Assembly: GCF_022059845.1 (NCBI RefSeq)
Contig: NZ_CP091851.1
Span: 248,001 to 312,000 of the forward strand
Source of the DNA: Terrirubrum flagellatum
GTDB taxonomy: Bacteria > Pseudomonadota > Alphaproteobacteria > Rhizobiales > Beijerinckiaceae
Reading direction: 5' to 3'
Length of the DNA stretch: 64,000 bases
Position numbers and translations under genes: made by a program. Under the pieces are notes generated by a model. That model ran no database searches, was not told where the DNA came from, and was given only the letters and a program-made list of their open reading frames with translations. Shown one piece after another: positions 9,416 through 17,310 of this stretch (positions are counted from its first letter, which is position 1; the number at the start of each line of letters is the position of its first letter).

Positions 9416-10333
9416 TTGCGCGCCGTTTTCGTCGACGCCAACGACACGCTGTCAGCCGTGATGGAGAAGCTCAGGCGGCCCGGCGATCCGCCGGTCGCCG
9501 TCAACCGCAATCCGTCGATCAAGCCGGATGAGCTGCCGGGCGCCATCGGCGACGCCGAGATCGCGATCATCGATCATACGCATCTGCCGACGCCGATCGC
9601 GGCGAAATGCGCGAAGCTGAAGCATGTGGTTTTCCTCGGCACCGGCGCCCGCAGCTATATGAGCCCGGAAGAGCTGACCGAGCGCGGCGTTACGGTCCAC
9701 ACGATCAAGGGGTATGGCGATACGGCGGTGGCGGAATGCGCCATTGCGCTGATGTGGGCCGCGGCGAAGGCCTTCGCGCAGATGGATCGCGAAATGCGCG
9801 CTGGAAACTGGTTGCGCACCGACGGCGTCGAATTGACAGGCAAGACGCTGGGGCTTGTTGGCTTCGGCGGCATCGCGGCCGAGGTGGCGCGGATCGCGAG
9901 CGGCTCTGGCATGAAGGTGCTGGCATGGAATCGCAGCGCGAAGAACCATCCCGGCGTGGAATTCGTTTCGCTTGAAAGGCTGCTCGGCGAGAGCCATGTC
10001 GTCTCGCTGCATCTCCTGCTGAACGACGAAACCAAGGGGCTGATCTCGCGCGAGCGGATCGCAGCGATGCGCCCGGGCGTCATTCTGATCAATACGGCGC
10101 GCGGCGCGCTCGTCGATGAAGACGCGATGATCGAAGCGCTTCGCTCCGGCCATATCCGTCACGCCGGCCTCGACGTCTTCACCATCGAGCCGATGCCGCC
10201 TGGCCATGTGCTGACGACGCTTGAGAATGTAACACTGTCCGCTCACTCCGCGTTCAGGACGCCGGAGGCAAGCGACAATCTCATCAACGCGGCGCTTGAT
10301 CATTGCCGGCGCGTTGCAGCCGCGGGTGGCTGA
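9416..10333 (+). CDS. NAD-binding D-isomer-specific 2-hydroxyacid dehydrogenase (second paralogue)
   Basis: The start is taken as TTG 9416 because a strong AGGAGGA lies six bases before it; an upstream in-frame start at 9356 has no such site. The 305-residue protein has the Rossmann motif LGLVGFGGIAAEVARI (about 143), Arg in LINTARGALVDE, Glu in AGLDVFTIEPMP and His in VTLSAHSAF, the usual catalytic set. The motif GFGGIA is of the GxGxxG type. It is unlike hprA in sequence, so it probably uses a different 2-oxo acid. The 12-bp gap to the racemase-like gene implies co-transcription. The substrate is unknown. Confidence 0.85.
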   Translation: MRAVFVDANDTLSAVMEKLRRPGDPPVAVNRNPSIKPDELPGAIGDAEIAIIDHTHLPTPIAAKCAKLKHVVFLGTGARSYMSPEELTERGVTVHTIKGYGDTAVAECAIALMWAAAKAFAQMDREMRAGNWLRTDGVELTGKTLGLVGFGGIAAEVARIASGSGMKVLAWNRSAKNHPGVEFVSLERLLGESHVVSLHLLLNDETKGLISRERIAAMRPGVILINTARGALVDEDAMIEALRSGHIRHAGLDVFTIEPMPPGHVLTTLENVTLSAHSAFRTPEASDNLINAALDHCRRVAAAGG

Positions 10334-10345
10334 GGGAGAGATCTC

Positions 10346-11095
10346 ATGGCCGTTCATCTCGGCTCGTTCACGTCATCGCGTATCGCCAAAGGCGGAAAAG
10401 CGATCTATGGCGCGCCGCTTGGCGTGCTGATGCTGGAGGCGCGCTTTCCGCGCATCTTCGGCGATATGGGCAATGCGACCACCTGGCCTTTTCCGGTTCT
10501 CTATCGCGTGGTCAGCGGAGCAAGCCCGGAGAAGGTGGTGATGCAGGGCGCTTCGGGACTACTTCCCGATTTCATCGATGCGGCGAAAGAGTTGGTGCGC
10601 CTCGGCGCGGAAGCGATCACCACGAATTGTGGGTTTCTGTCGCTGTTCCAGAAGGAGCTCGCGGCGGCTGTTGACGTTCCTGTCGCGACTTCGGCTCTGA
10701 TCCAGGTTCCGTGGGTTCAATCTTTGTTGCCGCCGGGCAAACGCGTTGGCGTCGTCACCGTCTCGGCGTCAACCTTGACGCCTGCGCATCTCGAAGCCGC
10801 CGGCGCGCCGCGCGATACGCCTATCGCTGGTACGGAGAACGGCAAGGAATTCTTCCGCGTGCTGATCAAGGCGGAGAAGGAGGATATGGACGTCGCGCGC
10901 GCCGAACAGGACGTGATCGAGGCCGGGCGCAAGCTCGTCGTGGATCATCCCGACGTTGGCGCGATCGTGCTCGAATGCACCCATATGCCGCCCTATGCGG
11001 CTGCGCTGCAGGCCGAGGTCGGGCGCCCGGTCTACGACATCTATTCCATGATCACATGGTTTCACGCGGGCTTGCGCCCGCGCGTTTTTATTTGA
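10346..11095 (+). CDS. Aspartate/glutamate/hydantoin racemase superfamily protein
   Basis: The 249-residue protein shows the paired catalytic cysteines of the Asp/Glu racemase fold: TTNCGFLSL (about residue 95) and LECTHMPPY (about 212). Superfamily members include racemases, maleate isomerase and arylmalonate decarboxylase, all using one or two cysteines as acid/base. LGVLMLEARFPRIFGDMGNA at the start is typical of a poorly characterised branch. The ATG at 10346 follows GAGGGAGA. It ends the serine-cycle-like operon, so it may act on a hydroxy- or amino-dicarboxylate. Its final codons overlap an intrinsic terminator. Confidence 0.82.
   Translation: MAVHLGSFTSSRIAKGGKAIYGAPLGVLMLEARFPRIFGDMGNATTWPFPVLYRVVSGASPEKVVMQGASGLLPDFIDAAKELVRLGAEAITTNCGFLSLFQKELAAAVDVPVATSALIQVPWVQSLLPPGKRVGVVTVSASTLTPAHLEAAGAPRDTPIAGTENGKEFFRVLIKAEKEDMDVARAEQDVIEAGRKLVVDHPDVGAIVLECTHMPPYAAALQAEVGRPVYDIYSMITWFHAGLRPRVFI
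11065..11093 (+). terminator. Intrinsic terminator inside the 3' end of the racemase gene
   Basis: A 7-bp GC stem (CGCGGGC / GCCCGCG, TTGC loop) is followed by CG and TTTTTATTT. It lies entirely before the racemase stop codon (11093-11095), so the last codons also form the terminator. It closes the plus-strand operon before the convergent MFS gene. Confidence 0.7.
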
Positions 11096-11099
11096 TCGA

Positions 11100-12401
11100 C
11101 TAGGCGGGCACAGGCGCCGCGACAGGCGCCTGCGCGCCGGGCCTCGACAGGGTGATGGCGAGCAGCGATGCGATAAGACAAAGCGCGCCGGCCACGAAGA
11201 AGGCGGGCAAATAGGTCGCAAGCTCGGTGCGGCTCAAGCCCGCGCCATAGGCCGCGCTCGCCGCGCCAAGCTGATGGCCGGCGAAGATCCAGCCGAACAC
11301 GACGTTGGCGCGCTCGCGTCCGAAATTCTCGACAGTCAGCTTTACGGTGGGCGGCACGGTCGCGATCCAGTCGAGACCGTAGAAGACGGCGAAGATCGAC
11401 AGGCCGTAAATCGAGAAGTCGCTGAAGGGCAGGGCCAGTAGCGAGAGACCGCGCAGGCCGTAATACCAGAGCAGCAGCCAGCGGCTGTCGTAGCGATCGG
11501 AAAGCCAGCCAGAGCCGACCGTGCCGGCGAAATCAAACACGCCCATCATGGCGAGTACGCCGGCGGCGCTCACGGCCGCCATGCCATAATCGCCGCAGAG
11601 CGCAATGAAGTGCGTCTGGATGAGCCCGTTCGTGCTTGCGCCGCAGATGAAGAAGGTGCCGAAGAGAATCCAGAACGCGCTGGTCCGCGAGACGTCGCGC
11701 AGGATGCGCAACGGCGACATCAGGAGCTGCGCCAGACCATGCGTAGTCGGCGGCGGAGGCGTAACCGCGGTATCGCCATAGGCGGGCAGGTCAAGGTCCG
11801 ACGGCCTGTCGCGCATCAGCGCGAGAACCACCAGCGCCGCGAAGACCAGCATGGCGCAGACAAAAGCGAGCGAAACCCGCCAGCCGAAGCGCTCGGTCAT
11901 ACTGGCGAGCAGCGGCAGGAATACGAGCTGGCCGGTCGCCGAACTGGCCGCCAGCAGTCCGACGACAAGGCCGCGGCGCGCCGAGAACCAGCGGGTCGCG
12001 ACCGTTGCGCCAAGCACCATGGCGGTCAGGCCCGTGCCAATGCCGACCACGACGCCCCACAGCATGATGAGGTGCCAGATCTTTGACATTGCGAGCGACG
12101 CGAGAAGTCCGCCGACGATGATCGAAAGAGCGATCAGCATCATGCGGCGCACGCCGAAATGATTCATGAAGGCGGCGGCGAACGGGCCGAGCAATCCGAA
12201 CAGGGCGATCCGGATCGCCAGCGCCGAGGAAATGTCGGCCGTGCGCCAGCCGAACTCCTGCTGAAGCGGCACGATGAAGACGCCGGGCGCGCCCACCGCT
12301 CCGGCGGTGCAGAGCATGGTGAGGAAGGCGACGGCGGCCACGACCCAGCCATAGTGAACTTTGCGCGCCGCCAGGCGCGCCGCGACGAAGGAAGAGATCA
12401 T
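11100..12401 (-). CDS. MFS transporter
   Basis: The 433-residue membrane protein has about twelve hydrophobic segments. After VHYGWVVAAVAFLTMLCTAG comes the first helix pair; the loop-2/3 motif appears as NHFGVRRMM and the second-half equivalent as GWLSDRYDSR. The architecture is that of the oxalate/formate-antiporter-like or monocarboxylate MFS group. The gene converges on the racemase gene and diverges from the TetR regulator 88 bp away, so it is more likely under TetR control than part of the serine-cycle operon. Substrate unknown; an organic acid is a reasonable guess. Confidence 0.85.
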   Translation of the reverse strand: MISSFVAARLAARKVHYGWVVAAVAFLTMLCTAGAVGAPGVFIVPLQQEFGWRTADISSALAIRIALFGLLGPFAAAFMNHFGVRRMMLIALSIIVGGLLASLAMSKIWHLIMLWGVVVGIGTGLTAMVLGATVATRWFSARRGLVVGLLAASSATGQLVFLPLLASMTERFGWRVSLAFVCAMLVFAALVVLALMRDRPSDLDLPAYGDTAVTPPPPTTHGLAQLLMSPLRILRDVSRTSAFWILFGTFFICGASTNGLIQTHFIALCGDYGMAAVSAAGVLAMMGVFDFAGTVGSGWLSDRYDSRWLLLWYYGLRGLSLLALPFSDFSIYGLSIFAVFYGLDWIATVPPTVKLTVENFGRERANVVFGWIFAGHQLGAASAAYGAGLSRTELATYLPAFFVAGALCLIASLLAITLSRPGAQAPVAAPVPA

Positions 12402-12489
12402 GGCCCGACCGCCGTTAAATGTTGATCATCATGATTGGAGCGGTTATATGTCGGCCATCATCTAACCTGTCAAGCGAGGGGCGCTTGAA

Positions 12490-13077
12490 ATGAAAGTGAG
12501 CCGGGAGCAGGCCGCGCAAAATCGCGAGAAGATCGTCGCCGCCGCGAGCAGGCTGTTTCGCGAACATGGTTTCGACGGGGTGAGCGTCGCCGATCTCATG
12601 AAGGAGGCCGGACTGACCCATGGCGGCTTCTACGGGCATTTCAGCTCCAAGGAAGAGCTTGCGGCCGAAGCCTGCGGGCGCTCGCTGTCGCGCAGCGCGG
12701 AATCCTGGGCTTCGATCGCCGAAGGCTCCAAGGGCGACGCGTTTGCGGCGTTGGTGAGCAACTATCTTTCCCGCCGCCATTCCGACGTCTCGGGCAAGGG
12801 GTGCGCCTTGCCCGCGCTGGGGTCCGATGGCGCGCGACAGGGCGGCGATGTGCGCAAGGCGCTGACGCGTGGGCTCCTGCCGCTGGTCGCAAAGCTCGAG
12901 GAGAATGCGCCAGCGCGCACGAAGACCGCGAGGCGAAAGAAGGCGCTCGCGACCATGGCTGGCCTCGTCGGGGCGGTGACGCTGGCGCGGATGGTCGATG
13001 ACCCGGTACTTTCGGAAGAAATCTTGCGAGCGACCGAATCCGAATTACTCTTGGATATTCGCAGAGCGAAGAGCTGA
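12490..13077 (+). CDS. TetR/AcrR-family transcriptional regulator
   Basis: This 195-residue regulator has a TetR N-terminal DNA-binding domain: ASRLFREHGFDGVSVADLMKEAGLTHGGFYGHF with helix-turn-helix around residues 30-50 (GVSVADLMKEAG, then THGGFYGHF). The C-terminal ligand domain (GCALPALGSDGARQ onward) is that of the group often found beside MFS or dehydrogenase genes. It is divergent from the MFS transporter, the classic arrangement for a repressor of an efflux or uptake gene. No clear operator palindrome was found in the 88-bp gap. Confidence 0.88.
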   Translation: MKVSREQAAQNREKIVAAASRLFREHGFDGVSVADLMKEAGLTHGGFYGHFSSKEELAAEACGRSLSRSAESWASIAEGSKGDAFAALVSNYLSRRHSDVSGKGCALPALGSDGARQGGDVRKALTRGLLPLVAKLEENAPARTKTARRKKALATMAGLVGAVTLARMVDDPVLSEEILRATESELLLDIRRAKS

Positions 13078-13105
13078 TCAGCGTCTGGCGACGCAAAACC
13101 GGCGC

Positions 13106-13131
13106 GGAACTTTTGCGACGAGGCGAACATT
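13106..13131 (+). promoter_or_regulatory. Candidate EcfG-type promoter for the DUF1328 gene
   Basis: GGAAC (13106-13110) is followed after 17 bases by CATT (13128-13131). The EcfG/RpoE2 consensus is GGAAC, 16-17 bases, CGTT, so the -10 element has one mismatch. It lies about 70 bp before the DUF1328 start. The same GGAAC...CATT form occurs before nepR. Prediction only. Confidence 0.4.
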
Positions 13132-13200
13132 GCTCCCGATGAAGGTGATTGGATGTCACGCCTTGCGCGTGCGCATGATCGCCGCATGCTGGAGTTCACC

Positions 13201-13377
13201 ATGGGCAATCTGCTTCACTGGGCTGTCGTCTTTCTCGTCGTCGCGCTGATCGCGGCGTTTCTCGGCTTCGGCGGCGTCGCTGGAACTGCGATGGGCGGCG
13301 CGCAGCTTCTGTTTTGGGCGGCGATCATCCTTTTCGTCGTCTCCGCGCTGGTCGGCCTCATCAGAAGAGGCGCGTAG
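13201..13377 (+). CDS. DUF1328 (YtjA-type) small membrane protein
   Basis: A 58-residue peptide, mostly hydrophobic, with the DUF1328 pattern: [19 protein letters not shown], then [20 protein letters not shown] and a final LIRRGA. Two membrane segments are expected. The start ATG 13201 follows GGAG at six bases; an ATG at 13189 is a possible alternative. Function is unknown. An EcfG-like promoter upstream and the nearby phyR locus fit a stress-induced envelope peptide. Confidence 0.82.
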   Translation: MGNLLHWAVVFLVVALIAAFLGFGGVAGTAMGGAQLLFWAAIILFVVSALVGLIRRGA

Positions 13378-13405
13378 TTGCGCGGATTTCCGCGCCACAA
13401 GACAA

Positions 13406-15124
13406 TTATTGATTTGCGCCCGGCGCGGCTTGAGCGGCGTCGGGCGTATTCTCGTCGGAATCCCTGATCTGGAAGCTCAGCTTCCATGAGAAGCCTTTGG
13501 GATCGTAACTCATCTCAACTTTGCCGCCGACAGCGCGCGACACGGTTCGCTCGATGACCACCTGCCCGAAGCCCTTGCGTTTTGGCGGAACGACCGGCGG
13601 CCCGCCGCTTTCGATCCATTGGAGCGATACGTCTTGCGCGCCGTTGGCGCTCTCGGTGACGGCCCAGCTCACATCGACGCGGCCCTCGGGAACCGACAGC
13701 GCGCCATATTTCGATGCGTTGGTCGTGAGCTCATGCAGCGCAAGCCCGATATTCTGCGCAATCTCGGACGGAATGCTCAAAAGCGGTCCGTCGAGAAATA
13801 TTTGCTTGCCGATCAGATCGAGCTGATGGCCCATCTGCGAGCGGATGAGATCGCCGATATCAGCGCCTTTCCAACCTTCGTCGACCAAAAGAGCATGCGT
13901 TGCGCCCAGCGCTTCGAGCCTCGCGGCGAAACGGTCGATGAAGGCTTGCGGCTCCGGCGTTGTCGCTGCGGTCTGTCGCGCCATCGCCTGCACGACCGCG
14001 AGAATATTCTTCGCCCGGTGCGCGATCTCGCGCATCAGGAGCCGGATGTTTTGCTCGCGGCGCTTGCGGTCGGTGATTTCGACGGCGACGCCCGTTAACC
14101 CATTGATCGCGCCTTCGCCGTCGCGCGTCGGTTCGATGCGAACGTCGAACCAGGAATCTCCATCCTTGCCGGGAAACAACAGTTCGTAAGTGCGCGGCTG
14201 GCCGCTTTCGAGGACGGCGAGATTGTTCGAGATCACCGTCTGTTTGATGCGCTCCGGCAGCGCTTCGCTATCGCTGCGGCCGATGAAATAATCTGGAGTT
14301 TGTCCAAGCGCATGACCGCTGAACCAGCGATAGACGAGGTTTGTGTCCTGATTCCAGACGACGATCGGCGCATTCGCCACTGCAGCCGCCAGCAAGCGCG
14401 AGGCGTCGTTGAGCCGTAGCTGTGTTTGTGACACGGTCGAGGCGAGTTCCGCGCGCGCGGTTTCGAGCGACCTCGCCGTCCGACGCTCCGCCTCGAAAAG
14501 GCTTGTTAGCTGTTTGTTGCTCTTGCGCAAATTGGCGAGCATTGCGAGGAGGCTCGCGGAGGCGAGGCCAATAACGACGAACAGCAGGACGCGCCCGATC
14601 CGTTCCGCGCTTTCGGCTCGCTGCAGTCGCGCGGAAAGGAGCGACTGCTCCTCTTTGACGACATCGTCCACCTCGGCGCGGATGCCGTCCATCAGCGCCT
14701 TGCCGTCCCCTGTTTTCACGCGCTCCCTGGCGAGATCGATCTGTCCGCGCTGGACAAGCTCGATGACTGCGGCCAGGCGCGCGGCGCGCTCGTTCCAAAG
14801 AGACTGCAGGCGCTCAAGACGCCTGACCTGAACGGGGTTGTCCTGCGTCGACATTGTCAATGCGGCGAGGCTTGCCGGCGCCTCACGGCGCGCCTTTTCA
14901 TAAGGTTCGAGGAACAGAGGATCCTGGGTGATGATGTAGCCGCGCTGGCCGGTTTCTCCATCGATCATTTGCGCATTCGCTGCGCGCGCGCGTTCGATCA
15001 CGATAAGCGAATGTTCGACTTGCGTGCGAGCCCGGCTCAATGCGCGCCATTGGAAAATCAGGACGCCGCCTGTGACGATGATGGCCGCGACAAGGATCGC
15101 TGTCGCGCTCTTCGAAAAATTCAT
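13406..15124 (-). CDS. CHASE3-PAS HWE-family sensor histidine kinase
   Basis: A 572-residue membrane kinase started at the ATG at 15124; the frame continues to 15286, but that part runs into the dispersed repeat. Order: membrane segment about 9-25, periplasmic CHASE3 region about 30-170 (TGQRGYIITQDPLFLEPY), second membrane segment about 178-197, coiled linker, PAS about 245-355, phosphoacceptor MREIAHRAKN with H369, and an HWE ATPase domain with HELTTNASKYGAL (N-box) and the WIE motif of the HWE class (WIESGGPPV). HWE kinases are the usual PhyR kinases of alphaproteobacteria, and phyR lies 380 bp upstream on the same strand, so this is a strong candidate PhyR kinase. Confidence 0.9.
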   Translation of the reverse strand: MNFSKSATAILVAAIIVTGGVLIFQWRALSRARTQVEHSLIVIERARAANAQMIDGETGQRGYIITQDPLFLEPYEKARREAPASLAALTMSTQDNPVQVRRLERLQSLWNERAARLAAVIELVQRGQIDLARERVKTGDGKALMDGIRAEVDDVVKEEQSLLSARLQRAESAERIGRVLLFVVIGLASASLLAMLANLRKSNKQLTSLFEAERRTARSLETARAELASTVSQTQLRLNDASRLLAAAVANAPIVVWNQDTNLVYRWFSGHALGQTPDYFIGRSDSEALPERIKQTVISNNLAVLESGQPRTYELLFPGKDGDSWFDVRIEPTRDGEGAINGLTGVAVEITDRKRREQNIRLLMREIAHRAKNILAVVQAMARQTAATTPEPQAFIDRFAARLEALGATHALLVDEGWKGADIGDLIRSQMGHQLDLIGKQIFLDGPLLSIPSEIAQNIGLALHELTTNASKYGALSVPEGRVDVSWAVTESANGAQDVSLQWIESGGPPVVPPKRKGFGQVVIERTVSRAVGGKVEMSYDPKGFSWKLSFQIRDSDENTPDAAQAAPGANQ

Positions 15125-15258
15125 TGGAAGCAGGGCGCCGAACGGCGCGAAGCGCCGACGGCGACGGGCGCGTAAGGCTTGGGCGGCGTGAAATCCGACA
15201 TCCACGCTGGTTATAGCCAGCGGACTAATGTGTCTACGCTGCGTGTGAAATGCGGCCC

Positions 15259-15372
15259 AGATCACGCCGCATTTTGATTGAATCAATCAAAATGCGGGAA
15301 CGTGATCGATTCCAAAAGCTTAGAGCATGGCTTTTGCGAAAAACCGGTTCCCACTTTTTCGCGCCATGCTCT
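15259..15372. repeat. 114-bp palindromic dispersed repeat, copy 1
   Basis: The element fills the gap between the HWE kinase and phyR (15125-15504, no gene seen). It has two stem-loops: a GCATTTTGATTG / CAATCAAAATGC hairpin and AGAGCATGGC ... GCCATGCTCT. An inverted copy of identical length lies at 41121-41234 with 109 of 114 matching bases. Two of the five differences compensate each other in the first stem. It is of the rhizobial intergenic palindrome type. Confidence 0.9.
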
Positions 15373-15504
15373 ATGTCATTTGACATTGGCGCGGGGGAAA
15401 ATTTTTGACCGCCGGCAATCATATGGAATTGAGTTTTGGCGGCAGCCCCGGCGTCGCTGCGGGCCGAAGCCAATCGCGCGACGCCGGCTATAACTATATT
15501 ATAA

Positions 15505-16290
15505 TCAGGCTGCTTCCGCTTTGCGGCTCTTCTGATCAAAAAAGAGCGCCTGGCTGATGACGGCCTTCAAAGTCGTCGACTGGAACGGCTTGGTGATGAG
15601 AAACGCCGGCTCGGGCTTCGCGCCGGTCAGCAGCCGTTCGGGATAGGCGGTGACGAAGATCACGGGCACCTCGAACGTCTCGAGGATTTCGTTCACGGCC
15701 TCCAGCCCGGAACTGCCGTCCGCAAGCTGGATGTCGGCGAGCACAAGACCGGGCTTGTGCTTGCGGGCCATCTCGACCGCTTCCTTGTGGGTGCGCGCCA
15801 CGTCCACGACCCGATGTCCGAGGCTTTCCACCAGCGCTTCCAGATCGAGCGCGATGATCGCCTCATCCTCGATGATCAGGACGTCCGTCGCCACCTGTTC
15901 GGCGATCTCGCCGTTGGCCTGATTGAGCAGCTTGTCGAACTCCGCGCGATCCACACCCATCACCCGCGCGGCGTCGTCCGCCGAAAAGCTTTCGACTGCC
16001 GTCAACAGGAACGCCTGGCGGCTTCGGGGCGTGAGGTTCTCCAGCGCGCGGATGCCCTCGAACGGGCGCGTCGTCATGGAGTTCAGCGGGACCTTGCTCC
16101 AGATGGCAAGAAACAGATGATAGAGCGCAACTCTAGGTTGCAGATCGGTCCTGAACAGATTTTGGTCCTGGACCAGCGCTTCCAGAGACGCGACCACGTA
16201 AGCGTCTCCTGCCTCTTGGCTGCCACAAAGGGCGCGAGCGAAGCGCCTCAGATACGGAAGGTGGGGGCTGATCACCTGGGTGATGGTCAT
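15505..16290 (-). CDS. phyR: PhyR: general stress response anti-anti-sigma response regulator
   Basis: The 261-residue protein has an N-terminal sigma-like domain (about 1-125, with LTPRSRQAFLLTAVESFSA) and a C-terminal receiver domain from about 135. Receiver landmarks: acidic pair in IIEDEAIIAL, phospho-Asp D186 in LVLADIQLADG, T in FVTAYPE and K in LITKPFQS. When phosphorylated, PhyR proteins bind NepR through the sigma-like domain and free EcfG. The gene is divergent from nepR-ecfG, the standard locus. The ATG at 16290 has GGAG upstream. Confidence 0.97.
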   Translation of the reverse strand: MTITQVISPHLPYLRRFARALCGSQEAGDAYVVASLEALVQDQNLFRTDLQPRVALYHLFLAIWSKVPLNSMTTRPFEGIRALENLTPRSRQAFLLTAVESFSADDAARVMGVDRAEFDKLLNQANGEIAEQVATDVLIIEDEAIIALDLEALVESLGHRVVDVARTHKEAVEMARKHKPGLVLADIQLADGSSGLEAVNEILETFEVPVIFVTAYPERLLTGAKPEPAFLITKPFQSTTLKAVISQALFFDQKSRKAEAA

Positions 16291-16327
16291 TTTGGGCGCT
16301 CCGCTGCAAAAAGTAACCTTCTTGGAG

Positions 16328-16357
16328 GGAACAATTCGCCCTCATGACGATTGTTCC
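16328..16357. promoter_or_regulatory. Interrupted palindrome of two GGAAC boxes between phyR and nepR
   Basis: GGAACAAT and its exact reverse complement ATTGTTCC are 14 bp apart. GGAAC is the -35 element of EcfG promoters, so one copy faces each of the divergent genes. The -10 positions at 16-17 bases read GATT (plus) and AATT or ATTG (minus), which are weak. It may be an autoregulatory EcfG promoter pair or a regulator site. Confidence 0.4.
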
Positions 16358-16365
16358 GCGCCTAT

Positions 16366-16390
16366 GGAACAAATGCGTCGGATCGTCATT
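16366..16390 (+). promoter_or_regulatory. Candidate EcfG promoter for nepR-ecfG
   Basis: GGAAC (16366-16370), 16 bases, then CATT (16387-16390). One mismatch to the EcfG consensus GGAAC-N16/17-CGTT. The predicted start would leave a leader of about 80 nt to nepR. Autoregulation of ecfG operons by EcfG is known in the group; here it is inferred. Confidence 0.5.
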
Positions 16391-16476
16391 CGGCGTCAGA
16401 ACTCCCGCGGCGGGGCGGCCGGTAGAGAGTGGCGAAGCATGCGTTTCTAGCATGCGAGGATTTTGGAGTTCGCGCA

Positions 16477-16716
16477 ATGAATGCTGACGAGAACGGGAAG
16501 CCGGCGCTGCCGCCCGACGCCCAGGCTCGGATCGGGGTCAAGCTGCGCCAGATGTATGACAACGTCTTGCAGGAAAAAGTGCCGGATCGGTTCACCGCGC
16601 TCCTTGACCAGCTTCAGGCGCTTTCCCCCGGCGGCAAGCCCGGGGAGCCGGCTCAGATTGGCGAAGCCGCTGAAGCCGCCGCGGGCAACGACGAACTCTC
16701 GCGCTCCTCACGATAG
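16477..16716 (+). CDS. nepR: NepR: anti-sigma factor of the general stress response
   Basis: A 79-residue peptide starting at ATG 16477 with GGAG eight bases before. It contains the NepR core, IGVKLRQMYDNVLQEKVPDRFTALL in two helices (IGVKLRQMYDNVL and EKVPDRFTALLDQL), followed by an acidic, alanine-rich tail. NepR holds EcfG inactive until phosphorylated PhyR titrates it. It lies 9 bp before ecfG and is divergent from phyR, the canonical arrangement. An in-frame ATG at 16429 lacks a ribosome-binding site and would add 16 residues not seen in the family. Confidence 0.95.
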   Translation: MNADENGKPALPPDAQARIGVKLRQMYDNVLQEKVPDRFTALLDQLQALSPGGKPGEPAQIGEAAEAAAGNDELSRSSR

Positions 16717-16725
16717 GAGCATCTC

Positions 16726-17286
16726 ATGACGTCAGCTCCAAATTTCCGCGACGGTCTCCTGGCCGAAATCCCGAGTTTGCGCGCCTTCGCCATGTCGCTC
16801 TGCGGCAAGAGCGATCGCGCTGACGATCTGGTTCAGGAGACGCTTGTCAAAGCGTGGGCCGCGCAGTTGAGCTTCACGCCCGGCACCAATCTGCGCGCCT
16901 GGTTGTTCACTATTCTGCGCAACGTTTATTTCGGCGAGCTCAGAAAACGGAAGCGCGAGGTCGAGGATGTCGACGGCGTCTATGCGGCGACCCTGTCTGT
17001 TTCAGGCGAGCAGGACGCGCGCGTCGATTTCAAGGATTTCGAGAAGGCGCTCGCCCAGCTTTCGCCCGACCAGCGTGAAGTTCTGACGCTGATCGGCGCC
17101 TCCGGCTTCTCTTATGAGGAAGCCGCTGAGATTTGCGGCGTCGCCGTTGGCACGATCAAGAGCAGGCTCAATCGCGCCCGCGCCAAGCTGACGGATCTTC
17201 TATCTATCGAGGCGGTTGCGGATATCGGACCTGAACCGGTTTCGCGCGCCGTGATTTCGCGATCTTCTTCCCTGCCTTCGGTCTGA
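16726..17286 (+). CDS. ecfG: EcfG-type sigma factor of the general stress response
   Basis: The 186-residue ECF sigma factor has region 2 at about 15-80 (DDLVQETLVKAW, NLRAWLFTILRNVYFGELRK) and region 4 at about 108-160 (LSPDQREVLTLIGASGFSYEEAAEICGV in its helix-turn-helix, then GTIKSRLNRAR). The EcfG assignment rests on the NepR partner directly upstream and on phyR. It would recognise GGAAC/CGTT promoters; candidates are seen before nepR and the DUF1328 gene. A serine-rich tail follows region 4. Confidence 0.95.
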   Translation: MTSAPNFRDGLLAEIPSLRAFAMSLCGKSDRADDLVQETLVKAWAAQLSFTPGTNLRAWLFTILRNVYFGELRKRKREVEDVDGVYAATLSVSGEQDARVDFKDFEKALAQLSPDQREVLTLIGASGFSYEEAAEICGVAVGTIKSRLNRARAKLTDLLSIEAVADIGPEPVSRAVISRSSSLPSV

Positions 17287-17310
17287 TTCTTTGCTGATGC
17301 TTCCTGTAAC

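Noticed and set aside
12402-12489. TetR operator palindrome between MFS and TetR genes
   Set aside because: Only a short ATCATGAT palindrome is visible and its flanks do not extend the symmetry, so no operator is claimed.
13380-13395. Terminator between the DUF1328 and HWE kinase genes
   Set aside because: GCGCGG and CCGCGC can pair, but the stem is short and no T run follows on either strand.
15125-15286. N-terminal extension of the HWE kinase
   Set aside because: The extra residues include repeat-derived sequence and lack the hydrophobic start expected; the membrane segment begins right after the ATG at 15124.
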